Below are positions 25,352 to 32,046 of a stretch of DNA of 32,046 nt, one piece after another; position 1 is the stretch's first letter; each line of letters starts with the position of its first letter. This DNA is from Terriglobia bacterium (GTDB taxonomy: Bacteria > Acidobacteriota > Terriglobia > Terriglobales > Acidobacteriaceae), in contig JAIQFW010000064.1 in assembly GCA_020073105.1 (NCBI GenBank), positions 1 through 32,046 of the forward strand, written 5' to 3'. Position numbers and translations under genes: made by a program. Below the pieces are notes generated by a model that had not been told where the DNA came from, made no database searches, and was given only the letters and a program-made list of their open reading frames with translations.

Positions 25352-25658
25352 GGTCGCGACTCGGTGGCTTGCTACAAAGAGGGAGGGATCACTTGGATCG
25401 TATGACACGGGTTTTGAGCTGTCAACGCCAAAACGCAAGCAAATTGCCACAGATGGGCAAAAGTCTGCAGTCGAAAGTACTTACGGGCGTTCCCCTCAAC
25501 CCATCTTTGGGCGAACAAAGAACGAATCAGAACCGCGGCAAGTACAGCTTTTGTCGGCTGGTTTCAAGCTCGGCGGTGACTAGGTCCCTGGCGTGCCACG
25601 AAGCCGGCCTTAATTCCCACCACGATTTGGCCCCCAAGGTGCGGTAAAGCAAGGGTCA
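25352..25658. other. Divergent intergenic region, no feature recognised
   Basis: About 300 bp lie between the kinase start (minus) and the PilZ start (plus). I see no gene, repeat or clear sigma-54 (-24/-12) element. It should contain promoters for both directions. Confidence 0.4.
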
Positions 25659-26060
25659 TTGTGCTCTCGGGGAATCATCTTGAACAGAACCAGGTCGGAA
25701 ACCGAACGCCGTAAGTGGGTACGCCTACCCTTGGCGATTCCGGTTTTTGTCCGCAGCCGAGATGATAATGGCAAGGAATTGTTGGAGTTTGCTACCGCAT
25801 TAAACGTTTCCGCTGGGGGAATCTTGGTGGCGGTACGGCGCTCTTTGCCGCTCTCGTCGCAGGTTATGCTGGAAATTCCCAGTGCGCCGCTGGTGGCCCG
25901 GGCTGACCTGCCGAAGTCTTCACGCAACCTGCGGGCCCGGACGATTTGGGTGACCCATGCCGAGGGTTATCAGTTGGTCGGCCTTCGCTTCTCCCACCCA
26001 TTGCTGAATCACAGTCCCGATGGGCAACGCCGCCGGAGGAAAGTTGTTTCTTCGGTGTGA
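25659..26060 (+). CDS. Single-domain PilZ protein
   Basis: Up to 133 residues. No ATG is available; TTG at 25659 (AAGG upstream) or TTG at 25680 (GGGGA 6 nt upstream) are candidate starts, and the second fits the domain edge better. A PilZ domain covers most of it: ERRKWVRLPLAIPVFVRS carries the R-x(3)-R-like c-di-GMP motif, LNVSAGGILV the [DN]-x-S-x-x-G motif, and YQLVGLRFSH the closing strand. The tail is very basic (GQRRRRKVV). Probably a c-di-GMP effector; target unknown. It lies between a two-component operon and a sigma-54 activator. No operon is proved, since about 200 bp separate it from the activator. Confidence 0.75.
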   Translation: MCSRGIILNRTRSETERRKWVRLPLAIPVFVRSRDDNGKELLEFATALNVSAGGILVAVRRSLPLSSQVMLEIPSAPLVARADLPKSSRNLRARTIWVTHAEGYQLVGLRFSHPLLNHSPDGQRRRRKVVSSV

Positions 26061-26259
26061 AAATGTTTTCCTCTCGGGAAAGCCCTGAATGAGCCCTCTT
26101 TCCACGGTTCTCTGCGTCCGCCTTGGATGAGTCAACTCTCCCGTAACGTTATGAATTATAAGCCGCTAAGTGCCAGTGAACGGGAGCGGCCATGAACTGG
26201 ATCGCTTTGGCTGTCGGGATGCACACTGGTTCATGCGTAGGAAAGTTGCAGGCGGCGAA

Positions 26260-27330
26260 ATGCCTATTTCAACAGCAAATTCGTTCAGTTCCTTGGTCCA
26301 GTCCTTAGGCGAATTTCCCCCTGAACCAGTGGTTTTCGGCAAATCGGAGGCCATGCAGGCGCTACGCGCACGCATGGACAAAGTAGCCAGCGCCAATGTA
26401 CCCGTCCTGATTCACGGCGAAAGCGGTACCGGCAAGGACATCATCGCCCGCATGATCCACGCTCTTTCCCCGTGGAAGAGCGGCCCCTTCGTCAAGGTGA
26501 ACTGCCCTGCGATCCCAGGGACCTTGCTGGAAAGCGAACTCTTTGGATACGAGAAGGGCGCCTTTACCGGAGCGTACGGCTCCAAGCCCGGGCGAGTGGA
26601 ACTGGCCCACCGCGGCACGCTCTTTCTGGATGAGATTTCGGAACTCGATCTGGCATTGCAGTCGAAGCTTTTGCAGTTGCTCCAGGACGGGCAGTTCTGC
26701 CGTATCGGGGCGCAAGAGGACAAGAAAGTAGAAGTTCGCGTGGTGTGCGCGACCAATCGGCAACTGGAAGAGGAAATCGAGAACGGCACCTTCCGCCAGG
26801 ATCTGTATTACCGTATCAACGTGGTGAATCTGCGGATGCCGCCTTTGCGGGAACGGCGCGGCGATGTGGAAGGACTCGTCGATTATTTTCTGGAGTACTA
26901 CAACCAGAAATATAACTGCCGGGCGCGCCCGCTTTCCGCCGATCTGGTCGCGATCTTGCAGAAATACCATTGGCCGGGGAACATCCGCGAACTGGAAAAC
27001 CTGATGAAGCGGTACGTGATCCTGGGCAGCGAGGACGTGATCAGCAGCGACCTGCTCGCACGGAACGACCAGGAACTGTTCAATCCGGACGTCAATCTGG
27101 ATGGCCCGATTTCCCTGAAGAAGCTCACGCGCCAAGCTACGCGAGAGCTGGAGCGCAAAGTCATCCTGAAAGTCCTGCAGGCCCATCACTGGAACCGCAA
27201 GCAAGCGGCGCGTGCCTTGAGCATCAGCTATCGCGCGTTGCTCTACAAGATCCGTGATGCGGGTCTGCCTCCTAATCGCAGCGCCCGGAAACGGCCGGAA
27301 ATTGTGATCCAGGGCGCGGCCGCGGACTGA
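26260..27330 (+). CDS. Receiver-less sigma-54 activator (PspF-like bacterial enhancer-binding protein)
   Basis: 356 residues from the ATG at 26260; GTG 26170 or ATG 26233 are alternative starts with no better ribosome site. The AAA+ domain fills residues 24-260: Walker A GESGTGKD (53-60), GAFTGA (100-105), Walker B FLDE (122-125), and the arginine-containing FRQDLYYRINVVNLRMPPLRER block. The Fis-type helix-turn-helix is intact: HHWNRKQAARALSISYRALLYKIRDAG (about 309-335). There is no receiver or GAF domain, so activity is likely controlled by a partner protein or by expression level, as in PspF. It would open sigma-54 promoters from an upstream enhancer. It is closely related to the AAA+ part of the response regulator at 23085-24413 and gives the template for that protein's lost C-terminus. 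Confidence 0.9.
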   Translation: MPISTANSFSSLVQSLGEFPPEPVVFGKSEAMQALRARMDKVASANVPVLIHGESGTGKDIIARMIHALSPWKSGPFVKVNCPAIPGTLLESELFGYEKGAFTGAYGSKPGRVELAHRGTLFLDEISELDLALQSKLLQLLQDGQFCRIGAQEDKKVEVRVVCATNRQLEEEIENGTFRQDLYYRINVVNLRMPPLRERRGDVEGLVDYFLEYYNQKYNCRARPLSADLVAILQKYHWPGNIRELENLMKRYVILGSEDVISSDLLARNDQELFNPDVNLDGPISLKKLTRQATRELERKVILKVLQAHHWNRKQAARALSISYRALLYKIRDAGLPPNRSARKRPEIVIQGAAAD

Positions 27331-27357
27331 ACTGCAATTCTTCCCGCTTTGAACCGC

Positions 27358-27400
27358 GGGGTGCCCCGTTCTTTCGCGTTCTTTGCGAAAGGGCGGGCAC
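27358..27400 (+). repeat. RAYT element 2 left REP hairpin
   Basis: GGGGTGCCCC core, then CCCGTTCTTTCGC pairs with GCGAAAGGGCGGG; loop GTTCTTT. It lies 28 nt after the activator stop and could act as its terminator. Confidence 0.7.
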
Positions 27401-27406
27401 AGCTTT

Positions 27407-27892
27407 TCATCCCGCAATCTCCACCGGCCACTCGTAGCAGTTCACTCTCACCGGGCCGGGTTCCCGCAGCGCATACCAGCGGAAACTGCTCCACCGCCAG
27501 TCCTCAGGGTTAGCAACCAAACCACGAACCACCGGGTTCTGGTGCATGTAGCCCAACTTCTCCGCTCGTTTCTTCGGGCTCCACACATTGAAGTCGTAGA
27601 AGCGCTCCTGCCAGATGGGCGCCTTCATCCGCTGCGCAAAGCATTGCTTCAGGACCTGCATCACGGTTGAGGGTGTGCCAACGTCGGGCTCCGTAATCAG
27701 CCAATGGAAATGTTCGGGCATGACCACGTATCCGGCGACAGAGAAGCGGTACCGCTGGCGCACTTGTTCCATGATTTGCAGGAAGAGGTCGCGACGTACC
27801 GCTGTTCCGAGAAGAGGCCGACGGCGATAACAGCTGCAAGTGATGAAGTGGAGGTCGTGACCACCGTAGAACCGCTCAAGACCGCCAGGCAT
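27407..27892 (-). CDS. REP-associated tyrosine transposase (RAYT, IS200-like HUH), intact
   Basis: 161 residues, starting with the family N-terminus MPGGLERFYGGHDLHFITCS. The HUH motif is YVVMPEHFHWLI (H-F-H) and the nucleophile tyrosine lies in AEKLGYMHQNPVVRGLV; WQERFYDFNVW and DWRWSSFRW are also conserved. RAYTs nick at REP sequences and are thought to spread them while being single copy themselves. All catalytic residues are present, so the protein may be active. It has a shorter C-terminus than the other RAYT here and clearly differs in sequence, so the two elements are not a recent duplication. It is flanked by its own REP pair, whose stem differs from those of element 1. Confidence 0.9.
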   Translation of the reverse strand: MPGGLERFYGGHDLHFITCSCYRRRPLLGTAVRRDLFLQIMEQVRQRYRFSVAGYVVMPEHFHWLITEPDVGTPSTVMQVLKQCFAQRMKAPIWQERFYDFNVWSPKKRAEKLGYMHQNPVVRGLVANPEDWRWSSFRWYALREPGPVRVNCYEWPVEIAG

Positions 27893-27968
27893 GAGAAGAT
27901 TGTTGGACGGCTGGCCTGTGGATGTCGGTGATCGGTGAACACCCGAACCGGGGAGGAATGCAACCCCC

Positions 27969-28010
27969 TACCCCGCCCTTTCGCACAAAACGCGAAAGAA
28001 CGGGGCACTC
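27969..28010 (-). repeat. RAYT element 2 right REP hairpin
   Basis: On the minus strand GAGTGCCCCGTTCTTTCGCG is followed by a TTTTGT loop and GCGAAAGGGCGGGG. It is the inverted partner of 27358-27400 and ends 22 nt before the M13 stop. Confidence 0.7.
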
Positions 28011-28031
28011 CAGGCTATAAAGACATCCCCC

Positions 28032-30125
28032 TCACCACACCCTGCAGGCATTCGCGTGCACCATGGTCCGCCCGGCGTGGCAGCCAAAGGCGTGAGCGAA
28101 CTCCGACATGTTGGCCACCACATTATTCACTCGATATCGGTTCAGCGAGTGCCCCTGGGTCATGACCGCGGTGCGTGCCGCCTCCGGGCGCGTGTCTCCA
28201 CACCAGACGTTGGCATAGCCGACGAAGAAGCTCTGTAACTCGGTCATGCCGTTGCCGGCTGGGGAATCAAGCTCCTTGCCCTGTGCCTTCAGCCTTTCCT
28301 GCAGGGCTGCCAGCGTCAGGTGAACGCCGCCGTTGTCGGCTGTGTCTTCTCCCGCAGAAAGTTTGCCGTTCTGCTTGACCCCGCCTCCGGCTTCAGGAAT
28401 GTCCTGGGTATATTCGTCCTGGATGCACTGGTCGCGCTGGTTGTAGTTGGCGGCGTCGGAGGCAGTCCACCAGTCTTTCAGATTGCCGTCAGCATCGAAC
28501 TTGCGGCCCTGGTCGTCGAAGCCGTGGGTGATCTCGTGGCCAATGACTGCGCCGATGGCGCCGTAGTTCACCGCATCGATTTCCTTGCCATCGAAAAACG
28601 GTGGCTGGAGAATTCCCGCCGGGAAGTTGATGGTATTGCTTTGCGCATCTTCGTAGGCGTTGACCGTGGGCGGCGTCATGCCCCATTCCGTACGGTCGGA
28701 AGGCTTGCCGAACTTGGCCATGCGGCGGTCGATCTCAAACTTCGCAGAGCGCTGAACATTCCCCAGGAAGTCGTTCGGCTTGATTTCCACCGCCGAGTAA
28801 TCACGCCAGCGGTCGGGATATGCAATCTTGTCCACCTGGGCGTTCAGCTTGGTGTGGGCTAGCTGCTTGGTCTGTGGGGACATCCAGGCGGCGGTGTCGA
28901 TATCCTCGTGCAGCGCTTGCTTGATGGCATTGACCATCTGCACCATGCGTTCCTTGTTCTCCGGCGGGAAGTACCGGGCTACGTAGGCCTGGCCCACGGC
29001 TTCGCCCAGGTCGGCGTCGGCGTTCAGAGAGCAGCGGCGCCAGCGTGGCTGAATCTGTTTGGCGCCGGAAAGCTGGCGTCCGAAAAAGTCGAAATTCGCC
29101 TCCAAGATCGGCTGGCTGAGAAAGGGCGCCATGAATCTCAAGGTTGAGTAGCGAAGATAGGCGCGCCAATGATCGACCGGGTGATCGGCGATCAACTTCT
29201 CCATCCCGCGGAAAAAGTCGGGCGCAAGCACGATGTACTGGGGCGAAGCCGGAGCGTTCATGGCCGTGAGATAGCGCTTCCAGTTGAACGAGGGCGTCAT
29301 CGCCTGGAGTTGCTCAAGTGACATCTTATGGTTCTGGTTCTTGGGATCGCGGCGGAGCACGATGTCCATCGCCGCGTTGGCCAGGCCGTTCTCAATGGCC
29401 AGAACCGCGGTCGCGTCACCCGCGGCCTGGGTCGGCGACACGCCGCTCAGTTCGAGCATCTTCGCAATGTATTTCACGTATTGATCGCGAATCTCGTTCG
29501 ACTTGTCGTCCGCGTTGAGGTAGAACTCTCGGCCCGGCAGGCCCATCCCGGATTGGTCGAGCACTGCCAGCGTGGTGCGGGCATCGTCGAAATCGGGAGC
29601 GGCATAGAGGCCGAACAGGACTCCGGGGTATTGGGCCTCGATGAAGTTCAGGTCGGCGGGGCGGATGATCTGGTGAATGGAGGCCACAACTTCGGGTAGC
29701 TCCGATTTCTTCTGCAGCTTTGCAATGCGATCAAGCTCGGGCTTCAGGGGCGCGATACCAGCCTTGTTGATGGCGTCCTCATTCATGCAGGCGGCGTAAT
29801 AATCTCCGGCTTTTTGCTCGATAGGAGTGCGATTCGAAGCCTTGGCCGCGTCCTCGAGGGTGTTGCGGACCGCCGAAACATTCCAGATGAAGAGTTTGGT
29901 GAAGGTGCCGGACGAGGTTTGGTCCGGGGGAATCGGGTTTGCCTTGATCCACTTGCCGCAGGCGTATTGGAAGAAATCGGAGCACGGATCCAGCGACTTG
30001 TCGATCTGGTTTGGGCTGAAGCGTTCCAGCTCAGGGAGCGATTCCGGCCCCTCGGCGGAGGCAGTTGGGAGGAGCAGAGTAAAGGAAACCACAATAGAAG
30101 CGACAAATGCTGTCAGGAGGCGCAT
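28032..30125 (-). CDS. Secreted M13 (neprilysin-like) zinc metallopeptidase, copy 2
   Basis: 697 residues from the ATG at 30125, with AAAGGA about 9 nt upstream. The signal peptide is MRLLTAFVASIVVSFTLLLP followed by TASA. The M13 N-terminal domain begins DPCSDFFQYACGKWIK (47-62). The zinc site is HEITH (530-534, E531 catalytic) with E593-D-T-A-D597. NAYEDAQSNTINFPAGILQP (about 489-508) and the NACRVW tail match the family. It shares order and motifs with the M13 gene at 11888-13924 but differs throughout, so it is an old paralogue. It should degrade peptides in the periplasm or outside. It is divergent from an M1 aminopeptidase, with 259 bp between the starts; the two could share control. 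A frame extending to 30284 is not used. Confidence 0.95.
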   Translation of the reverse strand: MRLLTAFVASIVVSFTLLLPTASAEGPESLPELERFSPNQIDKSLDPCSDFFQYACGKWIKANPIPPDQTSSGTFTKLFIWNVSAVRNTLEDAAKASNRTPIEQKAGDYYAACMNEDAINKAGIAPLKPELDRIAKLQKKSELPEVVASIHQIIRPADLNFIEAQYPGVLFGLYAAPDFDDARTTLAVLDQSGMGLPGREFYLNADDKSNEIRDQYVKYIAKMLELSGVSPTQAAGDATAVLAIENGLANAAMDIVLRRDPKNQNHKMSLEQLQAMTPSFNWKRYLTAMNAPASPQYIVLAPDFFRGMEKLIADHPVDHWRAYLRYSTLRFMAPFLSQPILEANFDFFGRQLSGAKQIQPRWRRCSLNADADLGEAVGQAYVARYFPPENKERMVQMVNAIKQALHEDIDTAAWMSPQTKQLAHTKLNAQVDKIAYPDRWRDYSAVEIKPNDFLGNVQRSAKFEIDRRMAKFGKPSDRTEWGMTPPTVNAYEDAQSNTINFPAGILQPPFFDGKEIDAVNYGAIGAVIGHEITHGFDDQGRKFDADGNLKDWWTASDAANYNQRDQCIQDEYTQDIPEAGGGVKQNGKLSAGEDTADNGGVHLTLAALQERLKAQGKELDSPAGNGMTELQSFFVGYANVWCGDTRPEAARTAVMTQGHSLNRYRVNNVVANMSEFAHAFGCHAGRTMVHANACRVW

Positions 30126-30384
30126 GGCAAGTCCTTTCCCGGGAGGTGAACGGGACGTTAGACGTTGAAGGCACGGATTTGTAACAAGTGCAGCCGAGCG
30201 AACTCCCCAACTCAACATTTTGTTATGAACTGTTGTGGCGCTGCCGGCGTGGCATTCGGGAGCACTTTCATTTTTCGAGAACATCTCGTAATCCGCTAAC
30301 GTATTTAGGGGATGCCTAGTCTAAACTGAGCCCAGCGGGGCGAGGTTCCGGCAGCACAACATCCAACAGGAAATTGGAGGGGGT
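30126..30384. promoter_or_regulatory. Divergent control region of the M13 and M1 peptidase genes
   Basis: This 259-bp gap must hold promoters for both genes. I see CAACA/TGTTG and CGAGA/TCTCG short inverted repeats near 30212-30234 and 30276-30288, but no convincing -35/-10 pair. Confidence 0.4.
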
Positions 30385-32046
30385 ATGAAAAGAAGACAGA
30401 TTCTGATGGTCTGCATGGTTCTGTGGGCCGCTCTGGCAGGGGCTCAGCGGTTGCCGCAGACAGCCGTTCCGGACAGCTACCAGCTGACACTCACCCCCGA
30501 TCTCAGCAAGGACAATTTTGCCGGCCAAGAAACAATCCAGGTCAGACTGCTGGCGCCCTCCACTCAGATTGCACTCAGCTCGGCAGACATCGAATTCCAC
30601 GAGGTATCGATTAGTCTCGCTGGAACCACCCAGAAGGCCACGGTGACTCTCGACAAAGAGAAAGAGATGGCGACCCTGACGGTTCCGAACCAGATCCCCG
30701 CGGGTCCAGCCACCATCCACATCAAGTACACCGGAATCCTGAACAACGAGATGCGGGGCTTTTACCGTGGGAAGGACGACCACGGCCGAAAATACGCAGC
30801 CACCCAGTTTGAATCAACCGATGCCCGCCGCGCCTTTCCGTGCTTTGACGAACCGGCTTACAAGGCCACCTTTGATATCACCCTGATTGCCGACAAGGGA
30901 CTCACCGCCATCGCCAATACCAGTGCGGTTTCTGACACCGCAGGACCGGGGAAGAAGCACACGGTCCGCTTCTCCACTTCACCGAAGATGTCTTCGTATC
31001 TGGTCGCGTTTGCCGTCGGCAACTTTGAATATCTTGAAGGCTCAGCCGACGGCATCCCGATTCGGGTGTACAGCACACCAGAGAAGAAACAACTCGGCAA
31101 GTTTGCCTTGCAAGCCAGCGAAAGCTTCCTGCGATATTTCGACCAGTATTTTGGAATCAAGTATCCGTACGGAAAGCTTGACTTGATCGGCCTGGCGGAT
31201 TTTTCAGCGGGCGCGATGGAGAACGTCGGCCTGATCACCTTCCGCGAAGTCGACATGCAACTGGACGAGAAGACCGCGTCCCTGGGGCAGAAGAAGGCCG
31301 TAGCGATTACGGTGTCGCATGAGATCGCGCATGAATGGTTCGGGGACCTGGTCACCATGCAGTGGTGGGACGACGTCTGGTTGAATGAAGGCTTCGCCAC
31401 CTGGATCGAAAGCAAGCCGATCGAGGCCTGGAAACCGGAGTGGCACGTGTTGCTGGACGAGGTCAGCCGCGGCGATTCGCTGGCCACCTTCGGGGCGTTG
31501 AACGTTGATTCGCTGGCGAACACACGGCCCATCCACCAGGCGGCAGAGACACCAGCGCAGATTGTGGAACTTTTCGATGGTATTGCCTACGGCAAGTCAG
31601 CAGCCGTGCTGCGCATGGTGGAAGCCTATTTGGGGCCGGAAACCTTCCAGGCGGGTGTCAACGCGTATCTGAAGGAACACGCCTATGGCAATGCGACGGC
31701 GGAGGATTTCTGGGGCACCCTGGCCCGCGTCTCCAAAAAGCCCGTGGACCGGGTCATGTCGGCGTTTGTACGCCAGCCGGGAGTGCCGCTGATTACCGCC
31801 AAGGCGAGGTGCGTCGACAACGCCACAGCCATGGACCTGAAACAGCAGCGTTACTACTTTGACCGGGCGCTATTCAACGCCGGCAATGATCAATTGTGGC
31901 AGGTCCCCATCTGCATGAAGGCGGCATCGCCGACGGCGGACAACGGCAACGCGGGAGACTGTGTGCTTTTGACGAAGAAGGAGGAAACCTTCACGGTTCC
32001 AGGCTGTTCCGCCGCGGTGCTGATCAACGGTGGCGGAACCGGTTAC
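30385..32046 (+). CDS. Secreted M1 family aminopeptidase (3' end outside window)
   Basis: 554 residues are visible and the frame is still open at the window edge. The ATG at 30385 has a strong GGAGGGGG ribosome site. Residues 1-20 are a signal peptide (MKRRQILMVCMVLWAALAGA). The N-terminal beta domain (about 25-215) is followed by the catalytic domain: exopeptidase motif GAMEN (276-280), zinc site HEIAHEWFG (H312, E313, H316) and third ligand E335 in WLNEGFATW. GIAYGKSAAVLRM carries the conserved tyrosine. It removes N-terminal residues from peptides and would complement the neighbouring M13 endopeptidase. The C-terminal ERAP1-like helical domain lies mostly outside the window. Confidence 0.95.
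   Translation, partial: MKRRQILMVCMVLWAALAGAQRLPQTAVPDSYQLTLTPDLSKDNFAGQETIQVRLLAPSTQIALSSADIEFHEVSISLAGTTQKATVTLDKEKEMATLTVPNQIPAGPATIHIKYTGILNNEMRGFYRGKDDHGRKYAATQFESTDARRAFPCFDEPAYKATFDITLIADKGLTAIANTSAVSDTAGPGKKHTVRFSTSPKMSSYLVAFAVGNFEYLEGSADGIPIRVYSTPEKKQLGKFALQASESFLRYFDQYFGIKYPYGKLDLIGLADFSAGAMENVGLITFREVDMQLDEKTASLGQKKAVAITVSHEIAHEWFGDLVTMQWWDDVWLNEGFATWIESKPIEAWKPEWHVLLDEVSRGDSLATFGALNVDSLANTRPIHQAAETPAQIVELFDGIAYGKSAAVLRMVEAYLGPETFQAGVNAYLKEHAYGNATAEDFWGTLARVSKKPVDRVMSAFVRQPGVPLITAKARCVDNATAMDLKQQRYYFDRALFNAGNDQLWQVPICMKAASPTADNGNAGDCVLLTKKEETFTVPGCSAAVLINGGGTGY

Larger units (their letters stand above)
27358..28010. mobile_element. RAYT element 2 with terminal inverted REP hairpins
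   Basis: The left end 27358-27400 and the right end 27969-28010 (inverted) share GTGCCCCGTTCTTTCGCG and GCGAAAGGGCGGG. Each folds into a 13-bp stem with two T-G wobbles and a 7-nt loop. The transposase ends 6 nt from the left hairpin. It lies between the sigma-54 activator and an M13 peptidase. Confidence 0.7.

Noticed and set aside
26061-26259. Possible sigma-54 promoter upstream of the receiver-less activator
   Set aside because: I searched for TGGCAC-N5-TTGC and found no acceptable match.

Overview
The window looks like chromosomal DNA of an Acidobacteriota bacterium, probably of the Koribacter/Terriglobales type. This is inferred from the protein families, not from any marker gene. It holds a GloVer-repeat protein, a DUF7948/SBBP-repeat protein, two secreted M13 metallopeptidases, an M28 and an M1 peptidase, PilZ proteins and REP-associated transposases (RAYTs), on fairly GC-rich DNA. 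I see no tRNA, rRNA, CRISPR array, prophage or plasmid gene.

Layout. 1-3 kb: the 5' part of pyrG and a secreted GloVer-repeat protein, both on the minus strand. 3-4.8 kb: an AbrB/PIN toxin-antitoxin pair with a likely operator, then a secreted protein of unknown function. 4.8-7.2 kb: a PLP-dependent aromatic amino acid decarboxylase and a methyltransferase (minus). 7.3-10.2 kb: a secreted M28 carboxypeptidase and a MarC membrane protein. 10.3-13.9 kb: thiC, divergent from a secreted M13 peptidase. 14.2-17.1 kb: a cytochrome c maturation operon in the order ccmE-ccmA-ccmB-ccmC-ccmD, whose CcmE has a CxxxY haem site in place of the usual histidine. 17.4-20.7 kb: a large SBBP-repeat surface protein. 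20.7-27.3 kb: a regulatory block with a PilZ/zinc-knuckle/PilZ protein, a histidine kinase/sigma-54 response regulator operon, a single PilZ protein and a receiver-less sigma-54 activator. 27.4-32 kb: a second RAYT, a second M13 peptidase and, divergent from it, an M1 aminopeptidase that runs off the window.

Small-scale DNA structure is the most interesting part. Two RAYT genes (about 22.0 and 27.6 kb) are each bounded by inverted hairpin repeats that share a GGGTGCCCC core. A solo hairpin of the same design lies at 22.94 kb. Two further GTAG-led hairpins lie at 4.79 and 14.77 kb. Two unrelated intergenic regions carry inverted pairs of a roughly 10-nt-periodic CACAGAG/CACGAAG repeat. Within about 900 bp (22.2-23.1 kb) three neighbouring genes each carry a small frame-disrupting insertion: 1 nt in the RAYT, 4 nt in a lipoprotein, and a perfect 8-bp tandem duplication that removes the DNA-binding helix of the response regulator. 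These could be gene decay, slipped-strand switching or sequence error; raw reads would decide.

Functionally the window combines protein degradation at the cell envelope (M28, two M13, M1), cytochrome c assembly, and c-di-GMP/sigma-54 regulation. I found no clearly new multi-gene system. The REP/RAYT family set and the disrupted two-component regulator deserve follow-up first.
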